Assembly: GCA_042218715.1 (NCBI GenBank)
Contig: JBDGQU010000002.1
Location: forward strand, 1-21,056
Direction of reading: 5' to 3'
Origin: JAGXLP01 sp042218715
GTDB taxonomy: Bacteria > Bipolaricaulota > Bipolaricaulia > M55B111
Length of the DNA stretch: 21,056 nt
Shown here in pieces: positions 14,182 to 21,056 of the stretch. The position numbers and the translations under genes were made by a program. The notes beneath the pieces are model-generated. The model had not been told where the DNA came from and made no database searches. It worked only from the letters and a program-made list of their open reading frames with translations. Positions within the stretch are counted from its first letter, which is position 1. The number at the start of each line of letters is the position of its first letter.

Positions 14182-15369
14182 TTATTCTTTTGGTTCTCCG
14201 GGCCAGGGACCTTCGATATTCGGATAAGCCCACTGTATCTGCCAGAGTTCGTCGTGAGTTGCCCATTCACCCTTTCTTAACCTCTGAATCCCCTGACGAT
14301 CTTTCATAGGACCGATAAAGGGATCGAAAGTGACCCGGTCTGCCTTCATTTGTTTCATCCTCTTCATAACCAGGTCGTACACGCTAATGTCACCGAGCAT
14401 AGGATCTTTTACCATCGTAGATTTAAGTTCGTCTTCGTACTTGGGATTGATCTTCATTCCCCGCTTTGCACCAAGTTCTGCGGCACCCTCTTTGAGGAGC
14501 CACCAGTAGTCTACGTTTTTCAGGTTTTCGTCCGTATAGACCCCGTAATAAACCTTGTAGAGGATATCGGCGTAAATTACTCCCCAGTTTGAAATTTGCC
14601 CGCTTACTACTGCGTCCTTGGCAAATCTGTACATTGGGTTGTAATGGCTGAACCCAAATGCCCCGTTTTCCTGCGCCGTTTGTAATACTGTAGGACTATC
14701 CTCGGTAAATGCAAACCCGTCCACCCCAATCTCCAGTAAAGACTGTGTGGCTTCTTTCGCCGCGGCGGGATCGTACCAGGCATTTATCCAGCGGACGTGA
14801 AGCTTGGCGTCCGGATTCACTTCCTTAATTCCTATCGCGAACGCGTTGATGTGCCGCTTTACTTCTGGAGTAGGAACAGCTCCGACGTAACCCAATTTAT
14901 CGGTTTCGGTTAGCGCTCCAGCCATTAATCCACTCAGGTAGTAGGTCTGGTAAAGTCCGGAGAAATAAGTTCCGACGTTTTTTGCTCGTTTGTAGCCCGA
15001 ACAGTGAAAGAAAATCGTATCCTGATACTTTTTAGCTGCACTTATAGTCGGATTCATATGACCGAAACTGGTCGTAAATATTACGTCGGCATTTCTATTG
15101 TTTACGAATTTGTCTATAGTGGATTCGACGTCGGACGGAGGGACGTTCTCTACGTAAAACGTGTCAAGCCAGGGGAACAATTCTTCGACGTATTTCCGAC
15201 CCACGTCGTGTCCCTTGGAATAACCATAGTCGCCAACCGGTCCGACGTAAATAAACCCAGCTTTCAATTTATCTTGTTTTTGGGCAAGTCCGATAGTTGC
15301 AAATCCCGCAAATACCAGACTAACCGAGATTAATATAGCAAAAGTTTTTACCCACTTTGGTTTCATCAT
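14182..15369 (-). CDS. BMP-family (PnrA-like) ABC substrate-binding protein, probably purine nucleoside/base
   Basis: 395 aa. Signal peptide 1-29 (MMKPKWVKTFAILISVSLVF, then FATIGLAQ) without a lipobox Cys, so it should be a soluble periplasmic protein. The BMP domain follows: KAGFIYVGPVGDYGYSKGH, ADVIFTTSFGHM, KLGYVGAVPTPEVKRHINAFAIG, GVDGFAFTEDSPTVLQ and a C-terminal FIGPMKDRQG...GEWAT block. BMP/PnrA proteins bind nucleosides for ABC importers. ATG15369 has GGGAGG at 15376-15381. It is separated by 118 nt from the second permease gene and followed 16 nt later by the xdh genes, directly linking uptake to oxidation. The exact ligand cannot be read from the sequence. Confidence 0.9.
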   Translation of the reverse strand: MMKPKWVKTFAILISVSLVFAGFATIGLAQKQDKLKAGFIYVGPVGDYGYSKGHDVGRKYVEELFPWLDTFYVENVPPSDVESTIDKFVNNRNADVIFTTSFGHMNPTISAAKKYQDTIFFHCSGYKRAKNVGTYFSGLYQTYYLSGLMAGALTETDKLGYVGAVPTPEVKRHINAFAIGIKEVNPDAKLHVRWINAWYDPAAAKEATQSLLEIGVDGFAFTEDSPTVLQTAQENGAFGFSHYNPMYRFAKDAVVSGQISNWGVIYADILYKVYYGVYTDENLKNVDYWWLLKEGAAELGAKRGMKINPKYEDELKSTMVKDPMLGDISVYDLVMKRMKQMKADRVTFDPFIGPMKDRQGIQRLRKGEWATHDELWQIQWAYPNIEGPWPGEPKE

Positions 15370-15431
15370 TCTTTACCTCCCGTTAATTTTCGACAACCGA
15401 ACTGTCATCACATTCCTTCTTCTTCCCCCGA

Positions 15432-15458
15432 AAACCCTTCAGAGAGCTATTTGGGTTT
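15432..15458. other. Stem-loop in the permease-BMP intergenic gap
   Basis: AAACCC (15432-15437) pairs with GGGTTT (15453-15458). On the + strand it is followed by GCTTTTTT, terminator-like but antisense to the operon. On the coding strand it lies upstream of the BMP gene and might protect or attenuate the binding-protein mRNA. Weak 6-bp stem; function unproven. Confidence 0.3.
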
Positions 15459-15487
15459 GCTTTTTTCTACCACCTCCGGGTAATTTA

Positions 15488-16414
15488 TTATTTTTCACCT
15501 CTTACGTAAGGTTGTTGCAACGCATTAGGGGCGCCCATACTTCTTTTCAACGTGCCTATCGAGAGAATCACCAGCGCCAGAATAGCGGAACCGTAGGGCA
15601 TCATTTTGAGCAATTCGGGAGCGACCCACGGCTGTAATCTAAAGGAGAGATGGATTAGGGCCCCGAAGAAAAAAGCACCGATCAGACCCCGTGAAGGGTT
15701 CCAGGAAGAGAATATCGTCAGAGCGATAACCAACCATCCCATTCCCGACGTCATTCCCTGCGTCCAGGCCGGTCTATAAGCTATTGACAGGTAACCTCCC
15801 GCTACTCCGGCCAGCACACCCCCTATCGTGACACAAAGATATCGGACGAGCCACACGTTGATTCCGGCGGTGTCAGCGGCAGAAGGGTTCTCTCCCACGG
15901 ACCGGATAGTGATTCCGAGGGAGGTATGGAACAGAACGAAGGACATAATCGGAGTTAATACCAAACCTATATAGACTATCGGGCTCTGGTCAACGAACAG
16001 TATTTCACCGAGGTAGGGTATATCCTTTAGCAAAGGCACCGATACGTTCGGAATTGTCGAGTCGAGAGGCTTTCCTTCGAACCCCTTGCCAAATAGGCCA
16101 GAGAGCCCCAATCCTAGCATTGTAAGTGCCAGACCTGATACAACCTGGTTTGCCCTGAGAGTAATACTTACGAATCCGTGTATTAGGGAAGCAAGGCCCC
16201 CGGCAATTCCGGCTACTAACATCCCTAGCCAGGGGTTGCCTGTAAGAAACGCCGTCGCGAAAGCGCTTACAGCCCCCAGAATCATCATTCCCTCGATTCC
16301 CAGGTTTAATACTCCGGACCGTTCCGAATATATTTCGCCCAGTGTGGCCAATAGTAGTGGAGTTCCGTAGGCGAGCGTCCGGCTAAGGGTTCCAATTACC
16401 CAGCTTTCTATCAT
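15488..16414 (-). CDS. ABC transporter permease, nucleoside type (NupQ/YufQ-like)
   Basis: 308 aa inner-membrane translocator of the BPD_transp_2 family with about eight to nine helices. It contains ERSGVLNLGIEGMMILGA (31-48), the cytoplasmic coupling-type motif near the N-terminus, and SVGENPSAADTAGINVWLVRY (171-191), both typical of the second permease of BMP-linked nucleoside systems. It pairs with the upstream permease to form the channel. ATG16414 with GGAGG at 16424-16428; the start overlaps the upstream stop by 4 nt (ATGA). Its own stop is 118 nt from the BMP gene. Confidence 0.92.
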   Translation of the reverse strand: MIESWVIGTLSRTLAYGTPLLLATLGEIYSERSGVLNLGIEGMMILGAVSAFATAFLTGNPWLGMLVAGIAGGLASLIHGFVSITLRANQVVSGLALTMLGLGLSGLFGKGFEGKPLDSTIPNVSVPLLKDIPYLGEILFVDQSPIVYIGLVLTPIMSFVLFHTSLGITIRSVGENPSAADTAGINVWLVRYLCVTIGGVLAGVAGGYLSIAYRPAWTQGMTSGMGWLVIALTIFSSWNPSRGLIGAFFFGALIHLSFRLQPWVAPELLKMMPYGSAILALVILSIGTLKRSMGAPNALQQPYVRGEK

Positions 16415-17490
16415 TCGTTACGCCTCCACTCTATTTTATAACTCATTAGTAACTCGCTTCCAATCAAAAATAACAGTATCAGACCGTTGAAGACGTCGGT
16501 TATCTGAAATGGTAAACCAAGGGAAACTTTTATGGCGTCACCGCCGGCGAGAATGGCCCCGAAGAAAATGGAGGTGAGTATTACCGCGAGAGGATTTTTT
16601 CTGGCGAGCCAGGCGACGATAATCGCCGTATAACCGTACCCGAGGGAGAGTTCGCTCGGGTTTCTGAGCATATGGTGAATACCGGCTACTTCTCCTACCC
16701 CCGCTATTCCCGCAAGCCCACCGGAAATTGCCATGACCAGTAACGTAGTTTTGACGTAATTCATCCCGGCAAAGCGTCCCGCCGATGGGCTACTGCCCAG
16801 AACCCTAATTTCGAACCCCGGGGTGGTTCTATTTATAAATAAGTAGGCTACTACCGCCGCTATTATCCCTATTGCCAGGGTGATCCAGTGAACGTCGGTG
16901 CCTGCTATCGTCGGCAACTGGGCCGACGCGGGAAACTTGTCCGTGTAGGGGAAACCCCACTGATGTTCTCCCTTCCAGGGTCCCTGGATTAAGTAAAGTA
17001 CTAAGTTCATCGCTATATAGTTCATCATCAAAGTGGTAATGACGTCGTTTATCCCGAGCTTGCTTTTCAGTATCGCCGGTATCAACCCCCACACGGCTCC
17101 GGCGAGAAACCCTGCAAGAAACATTGCCGGGATTAGAAGAGGATCAGGTACAGGGCTAAATAGAGCGACCCAGGAAGCTCCAATTGCCCCTAGAAGAATT
17201 TGCCCTTCTGCCCCAATGTTCCAGAATTTAGCCCTGAACGCCACGACCAGGCCGACTCCCGCCAGCATCAGCGGTATGGCTCTACGAATGGTTTCCGAGA
17301 TCTCGTAAACTCCCCCAAAAGCTCCTGAGAACAATGCGATGTAAGCGTTAAGGGGGTTAGCTCCGTAAGCCCAAAAAACCAGGCTGGCTACCAGAAAAGA
17401 CCCCAGCAGAGCGGCCAGGGAGACACCCATGATTGCAAATCCGGAAGGGTTGGGGCGTTTCTTAATCCTGAAGGGTAAGTTTTCCATCAT
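16411..17490 (-). CDS. ABC transporter permease, nucleoside type (NupP/YufP-like)
   Basis: 359 aa, longer than its partner as is normal for the first permease. Multiple membrane helices, with FRAKFWNIGAEGQILLGAIGA (85-105) and IRVLGSSPSAGRFAGMNYVK (226-245), the conserved loops that contact the ATPase. ATG17490 has GGGAGAAG upstream; the gene overlaps the ATPase stop and the next permease start by 4 nt each, so all three are translationally coupled. It would form the membrane pore for nucleoside or purine import. Confidence 0.92.
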   Translation of the reverse strand: MMENLPFRIKKRPNPSGFAIMGVSLAALLGSFLVASLVFWAYGANPLNAYIALFSGAFGGVYEISETIRRAIPLMLAGVGLVVAFRAKFWNIGAEGQILLGAIGASWVALFSPVPDPLLIPAMFLAGFLAGAVWGLIPAILKSKLGINDVITTLMMNYIAMNLVLYLIQGPWKGEHQWGFPYTDKFPASAQLPTIAGTDVHWITLAIGIIAAVVAYLFINRTTPGFEIRVLGSSPSAGRFAGMNYVKTTLLVMAISGGLAGIAGVGEVAGIHHMLRNPSELSLGYGYTAIIVAWLARKNPLAVILTSIFFGAILAGGDAIKVSLGLPFQITDVFNGLILLFLIGSELLMSYKIEWRRNE

Positions 17491-19043
17491 TCTTCTTCTC
17501 CCGCAGCGGAAATGCTTTTTATCTCCTCCGCCGGAGTTCCGGCCATCATTATCCCCAGCTCCTCTCTCTTGGCCTCCTCCCTGTCTACGGTCCCCATAAT
17601 TTCTCCTTCGAAAATCACGGCAATTCTGTCGCTAAGAGAAGTTATCTCGGTTAAGTTTTCCGAGATCAATAGGATTCCAATGCCTTTTTCTCGCTGCTCG
17701 AGAAGGAGGTTTCTTATCTGCTCCGCTGCCCCTACGTCGAGCCCGTAAGTGGGGTGTGAGGCAATTATCAACCTCGGATTAGACGAAACCTCCCTACTCA
17801 GAATCAATCTCTGGATATTTCCCCCGGATAGCATGTTTGCCGGGGTGTCCGGACCCGGCGCTTTTATGTCGAAGTCCTCTATCAATTTACTTGCGTATCG
17901 TTCGACGAACTTTGAATTTATTAGTATTCCGCTTGAAAAAGGGGAGGAGTGGTAGCTTTTGAGTATCACGTTGTCCTTGAGCGATAGGTCGCCGACTATT
18001 CCCTGATTAATTCTATCTTCCGGCACGTGAGCGACATCCTTGTTATTTATCGCCCTTGGTGAAGCATTAGTCACGTCTTCTCTGTTGATCAGTACTTTTC
18101 CCGACGTAGCATCCCTCAGACCCGCCAGTACTTCCGCCAATTCCCTCTGACCGTTGCCTGCCACTCCGGCGATACCGAGAATCTCTCCTTCGTGAACGGC
18201 AAACGAAATGTCTTTGATCGCTTCTACACCCTTGTCGTTAAGAGCTCTTAGTCCGTCTACCCTCAGTATCTCGGGCCCTCTCTCGGCGGAGGACCTCTTA
18301 AGGTCGAAAAGAACTTCTCGTCCGACCATTTTTCTGGATAGTGCGTTTTTATCCGTGTCGGAAGTTCTAACGGTGTCTATGACTTTACCTTCTCTTAGTG
18401 TGGTCACTACATCACTTATCTTCATTACCTCGTCAAGCTTGTGGGTAATAAAAATTATCGTGCGCCCCTCGGATTTCATGTCTCTTAACACGGAGAATAA
18501 TTTGTCCGCCTCTCCGGGAGTCAGGACCGAGGTGGGTTCGTCGAGAATAAGTATCTCTGCTCCCCGGTATAAAGCCCTGAGTATTTCCACCCTTTGCTTT
18601 TCACCGGCCGAGAGCTGCCAAATCTTAGCTTCAGGGTCTACTTCCAGCCCGTATTGTCCGGCAAGCTCAACCAATTTATTCTTTATCTGTTTGGTGGGCC
18701 TAATTTTGCTGACGGTCGAAAGGCCCAGGGCAATATTTTCGGCGACCGTGTGGTTTTCGACTAATTTGAAGTGTTGGTGGACCATCCCAATTCCAAGTTC
18801 TATCGCCCTTGTCGGGGAATCGATGGTTACTTTTTCTCCTCGTAGGTAGATAGAACCCTCCTCCTGCTGGTAAAGTCCGTAGAGGATGTTCATCAACGTC
18901 GTCTTACCGGCGCCGTTTTCACCGAGGAGAGAGTGAATTGAACCCCTGTCTATCGGAAAAGATACTTCGTCGTTAGCAACGATCCCGGGGAATCTTTTCA
19001 CTATAGAATCGAATTTCACCAGGGGTGACTTATTATTTGACAT
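17487..19043 (-). CDS. ABC transporter ATPase with two nucleotide-binding domains (nucleoside/sugar type)
   Basis: 518 aa, two fused ATPase halves. The first is complete: GENGAGKT (41-48), Q90 in MVHQHF, LSAGEKQ (144-150), ILILDEP (164-170). The second is degenerate as usual for this class: GVAGNGQREL for Walker A, LSGGNIQR for the signature, and ASHPTYGLD where the catalytic Glu is lost. It powers the two permeases encoded downstream. ATG19043 has no Shine-Dalgarno in the preceding 25 nt, but a perfect TATAAT lies only 19 nt upstream, implying a very short leader. It is the first gene of the purine operon and diverges from the 8-oxoguanine deaminase gene. Confidence 0.94.
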   Translation of the reverse strand: MSNNKSPLVKFDSIVKRFPGIVANDEVSFPIDRGSIHSLLGENGAGKTTLMNILYGLYQQEEGSIYLRGEKVTIDSPTRAIELGIGMVHQHFKLVENHTVAENIALGLSTVSKIRPTKQIKNKLVELAGQYGLEVDPEAKIWQLSAGEKQRVEILRALYRGAEILILDEPTSVLTPGEADKLFSVLRDMKSEGRTIIFITHKLDEVMKISDVVTTLREGKVIDTVRTSDTDKNALSRKMVGREVLFDLKRSSAERGPEILRVDGLRALNDKGVEAIKDISFAVHEGEILGIAGVAGNGQRELAEVLAGLRDATSGKVLINREDVTNASPRAINNKDVAHVPEDRINQGIVGDLSLKDNVILKSYHSSPFSSGILINSKFVERYASKLIEDFDIKAPGPDTPANMLSGGNIQRLILSREVSSNPRLIIASHPTYGLDVGAAEQIRNLLLEQREKGIGILLISENLTEITSLSDRIAVIFEGEIMGTVDREEAKREELGIMMAGTPAEEIKSISAAGEEE

Positions 19044-19061
19044 GATTAGTTAGATCAGTCT

Positions 19062-19067
19062 ATTATA
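19062..19067 (-). promoter_or_regulatory. Perfect -10 box for the purine transport/oxidation operon
   Basis: On the minus strand TATAAT (19067-19062) stands 18 nt from the ATPase start codon. The -35 at the proper spacing is poor (TTTAAT at 19090-19085), so an activator may be needed. Transcription would start near 19055, leaving a leader of only about 11 nt and no room for a normal ribosome binding site. Confidence 0.45.
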
Positions 19068-19121
19068 GTTAATTTCTCTTTTCAATTAAAATTCCATTTA
19101 ACTACCCTCGCTTTACCAATA

Positions 19122-19316
19122 CTCAGTTCTTTTGCCACGGTCATACTTATAGCTCGTTAATCTTCCTCTGACGCCTAACTGGCGGCTGATTTAACCTTTA
19201 AAAACCCGAACGTACCCGAAATTCCGGCAGCCAGGTAATCGGCAGAGGGTGTAATCTATAAAATAACCCACCAATCGTGGTGTTCAGCCTCGGTTTAATA
19301 TAGTGAAAGAACTGAG
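19122..19316 (+). mobile_element. MITE-like palindromic element, copy B (~195 bp)
   Basis: Terminal inverted repeats CTCAGTTCTTT (19122-19132) and AAAGAACTGAG (19306-19316) are perfect over 11 bp. An internal inverted repeat pairs 19165-19183 with 19230-19248 (15 of 19). The element aligns end to end with the reverse complement of copy A (2482-2681), including exact blocks CTGATTTAACCT (19186-19197) and CCGGCAGCCAG (19224-19234) and an AGGGT..TAA..TATAAA stretch near 19245-19263. No transposase frame. It fills about half of the 375-nt divergent gap between the ABC operon and the deaminase gene, so it may influence both promoters. Confidence 0.75.
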
Positions 19317-19374
19317 AGATAAGGAACTGAGATCCCCCGAAACTAGCGCGTTTGGAAGAAAAATTATCTTCCAG

Positions 19375-19403
19375 TTGCAAAAACCGACCGACACGATTAA
19401 CAT
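19375..19403 (+). promoter_or_regulatory. Possible promoter of the 8-oxoguanine deaminase gene
   Basis: TTGCAA (19375-19380), 17 nt, TAACAT (19398-19403); each box matches 4 of 6 consensus positions. The start site would be near 19410, only about 9 nt before ATG19419, consistent with the lack of a Shine-Dalgarno there. Apart from this and copy B, the gap 19044-19418 shows no gene. Confidence 0.35.
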
Positions 19404-19418
19404 CCCCTTTGATATCCA

Positions 19419-20780
19419 ATGAGTGAACAAAAATTGATCGAGAACGTGGAGACGATATTCACGGCTGACGCCGAGGGCAGGGAATTGACCGATGGTTACG
19501 TTTTGGTTGACGGACGCCAAATCTCGGAAGTTGGAACTTCCCCTTACGAAGGACCGAAGCCGGACCGAGTTATCGACGGGACGGACAAAGTAATGATTCC
19601 CGGACTGATAAACACGCACCACCATCTCTTCCAGACATTATTTCGGAACTTCAAAGAAGTAAACAACGCCAAGCTCTTTACCTGGCTGACGGAACTCTAC
19701 GATAGATGGGCGAAGGTAGATAGGCGGGCCATTCACACCAGCACGGTGATTGGTGCTGTGGAACTCCTATTGAGCGGAGCGACGACCACGAGCGATCATT
19801 TGTACCTCTTTCCCGATGGTAAGAACGATATTTTTGACGCAGAGGTAGAAGCGGCCCAAGAGGTAGGGATAAGATTTCACCCGTGCAGGGGGAGTATGTC
19901 CCTCTCGCGGGAAGACGGGGGGTTACCTCCAAGGGAAGTCGTCCAGACTGAGGAAGAGATCGTCGCGGAGTACCGGAGGGTAATTGATAAATTTCACGAT
20001 CCCGATAAATTTGCCATGACCAAGGTAGCCCTGGCCCCTTGCTCTCCTTTTTCCGTAACGGACAAGATTATGAAGGAAACGGTCGAGATAGCAGAGGAGG
20101 AAGACCTTTACTTACATACTCATCTGGCGGAGACGGAGGACGAGACCGAATTTTGCCAGGACGAGGTCGGGTTGAGGCCCGTGGACTACATGGAGGAACT
20201 GGGATGGCTCACCGATAGGGTGTGGTTTGCTCACGTGGTTCACGTCAACGAAGAAGAAATAGAGAAACTGGCGGAAGCCGGGGTTGGTATGTCGCACTGC
20301 CCGTCGTCAAACATGAGGTTGGGTTCGGGTATCGCTCCCGTGGTGAAAATGAAAGACACTGATATTAAGGTAAGCATGGCAGTTGATGGTTCGGCGAGCA
20401 ACGACACTTCTAATATGATAAAAGAATTGCGACAGGCTCTTCTGCTCCAGCGGGTGAAGTACGGTGCTGACTCGATTACCCCTCGAGAGGTACTGCGGTT
20501 CGGGACGATAGAGGGAGCAAAAGCTCTGGGGAGAGAGGACGAACTGGGATCGATAGAACCGGGAAAGGCCGCTGATCTGGTAATGGTTGATCTGAATCGG
20601 CTCGAATACGCCGGAGGATTATCCGACCCGGTATCCGCGTTGTTGATGTGCGATACAAAGGGTGTCGATTTCAATATGGTCAACGGAGAGGTGCTGGTTG
20701 AAGACGGGGAGCTGTGTGATCGGGAGTTACTCGACTACGTAGATGAACAGAACGAGATAGCCGCTCGGTTTTATTCTTAA
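19419..20780 (+). CDS. 8-oxoguanine deaminase family amidohydrolase
   Basis: 453 aa metal-dependent TIM-barrel deaminase (COG0402). Metal and catalytic residues appear in order: H67/H69 (NTHHHLFQT), H235 and E238 (LHTHLAET), H272 (AHVVH) and D323 (AVDGSASND). Family-specific blocks RGSMSLSREDGGLPP (157-171), APCSPFSVT (206-214), GLRPVDYMEELGW (251-263) and SHCPSSNMRLGSGIAP (292-307) match characterised 8-oxoguanine deaminases such as PA0142 as I recall them, rather than guanine deaminase or SsnA. It would convert 8-oxoguanine to urate plus ammonia. The gene diverges from the purine ABC/xdh operon, which supports the role. The start ATG19419 lacks a Shine-Dalgarno. No gene of known function follows within the window. 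Confidence 0.88.
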   Translation: MSEQKLIENVETIFTADAEGRELTDGYVLVDGRQISEVGTSPYEGPKPDRVIDGTDKVMIPGLINTHHHLFQTLFRNFKEVNNAKLFTWLTELYDRWAKVDRRAIHTSTVIGAVELLLSGATTTSDHLYLFPDGKNDIFDAEVEAAQEVGIRFHPCRGSMSLSREDGGLPPREVVQTEEEIVAEYRRVIDKFHDPDKFAMTKVALAPCSPFSVTDKIMKETVEIAEEEDLYLHTHLAETEDETEFCQDEVGLRPVDYMEELGWLTDRVWFAHVVHVNEEEIEKLAEAGVGMSHCPSSNMRLGSGIAPVVKMKDTDIKVSMAVDGSASNDTSNMIKELRQALLLQRVKYGADSITPREVLRFGTIEGAKALGREDELGSIEPGKAADLVMVDLNRLEYAGGLSDPVSALLMCDTKGVDFNMVNGEVLVEDGELCDRELLDYVDEQNEIAARFYS

Positions 20781-21056
20781 AACGTAAGTCCGGACTCCCC
20801 CCGCCCGGACGAAAGGAACTCCGGCCTTTCCGAGCCGGAAAGTCCTGGCTCGGTCAGACATATGAGCCACTTCGCTGGAATTTTCCCGGCTCTGAGCCCT
20901 CGACAAAAGATACACTGTACACCTTGGTCGAGGTGTTGGTCAATCACCTTCGGTATAAACCACGTCGCACGTACCGAAGAACAAATTACAACACTTAATC
21001 CAACCACAACAACGGATCTGGAAAGATCCGCCTATCGAAAATTTGTTAAAATGTAT
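20781..21056. other. Gene-free, hairpin-rich segment; possible structured RNA or palindrome cluster
   Basis: No convincing gene. Perfect stems occur in succession: GTCCGG/CCGGAC (20788-20810), TCCGGC/GCCGGA (20820-20839), TGGCTC/GAGCCA (20846-20869), GGCTC-T-GAGCC (20888-20898), CCTCGAC/GTCGAGG (20898-20933), CTTCGGTA/TACCGAAG (20948-20979) and CGGATCT/AGATCCG (21013-21030). The first could terminate the deaminase transcript, although no T-run follows. A minus-strand frame (20777-21007, GTG start) runs through the hairpins and includes CIFCRGLRAGKIPAKW, faintly like a HIT-protein N-terminus, but lacks the rest of that fold. I see no match to a known RNA family by eye. Confidence 0.45.

Noticed and set aside
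15432..15465. Plus-strand hairpin plus T-run as a real terminator
   Set aside because: All genes here are on the minus strand and no plus-strand gene ends here; listed only as a stem-loop.
19044..19121. Purine riboswitch upstream of the purine transport operon
   Set aside because: The predicted leader is only about 11 nt, and the conserved loop sequences of a purine riboswitch are not present.
19198..19419. 73-aa minus-strand frame
   Set aside because: It lies largely inside the MITE-like copy B and non-coding leader; no domain, and the composition follows the repeat.
20781..20860. RNase P RNA fragment, from AAGTCCGGACTCC
   Set aside because: The resemblance to GAGGAAAGTCCGGGCTCC is short, and the other conserved regions of RNase P RNA are missing.

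Overview
The window looks like bacterial chromosome from an anaerobe or facultative anaerobe. The signs are a Rex NADH/NAD+ sensor, a FeoB-type ferrous iron importer with two dedicated-looking regulators (Rrf2 and DtxR-FeoA), a BMP-type nucleoside ABC transporter and a three-subunit molybdenum hydroxylase. Many of these proteins resemble Clostridia/Halanaerobiia-type families, and several are visibly acidic. The BMP binding protein has a signal peptide but no lipobox cysteine, which would suit a cell with an outer membrane. I cannot fix the phylum from sequence alone. There is no tRNA, rRNA, CRISPR array, prophage or intact transposase.

Layout. (1) Positions 33-962 (+) hold a thioredoxin-like protein, a secreted or anchored His-rich mini-protein and a CsoR-type copper sensor, which together look like a small copper-response cassette; thiI (981-2180, +) follows. 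(2) Positions 2181-2798 have no gene but are full of palindromes: a GC-rich terminator hairpin, a 124-bp element bounded by perfect 16-bp inverted repeats, another GC-rich hairpin, and a 200-bp MITE-like element. (3) Positions 2799-6142 (+) are an iron locus: Rrf2 regulator, feoB, a 60-aa protein with seven cysteines, and a DtxR-FeoA fusion. (4) cysK (6249-7172, +) converges on a PAS-PAS-GAF sensor lacking an output domain (minus), which lies downstream of rex (minus). Rex has a near-consensus sigma-70-type promoter with Rex-like half sites. (5) An EamA/DMT exporter with a very His-rich tail (9464-10504, +) diverges from rex. (6) Positions 10519-19043 (minus) are a seven-gene run: ABC ATPase, two permeases, BMP binding protein, then xanthine-dehydrogenase-type FAD, 2Fe-2S and molybdopterin subunits. 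An 8-oxoguanine deaminase family gene (19419-20780, +) diverges from it. A second copy of the MITE-like element sits in the shared divergent intergenic region. (7) Positions 20781-21056 contain no convincing gene but a striking run of perfect stem-loops.

How the parts work together. The 10.5-20.8 kb region reads as a purine scavenging module. The ABC transporter would import nucleosides or bases, the Mo-hydroxylase would oxidise hypoxanthine/xanthine-type purines, and the deaminase would convert 8-oxoguanine to urate. The left half is mostly metal and redox homeostasis (Cu sensing, Fe(II) uptake, Fe-S/redox sensing, cysteine and thiouridine sulfur metabolism). The least expected findings are the two homologous, oppositely oriented ~200-bp palindromic elements at 2482-2681 and 19122-19316, the neighbouring 124-bp palindromic element, and the hairpin-rich right edge.
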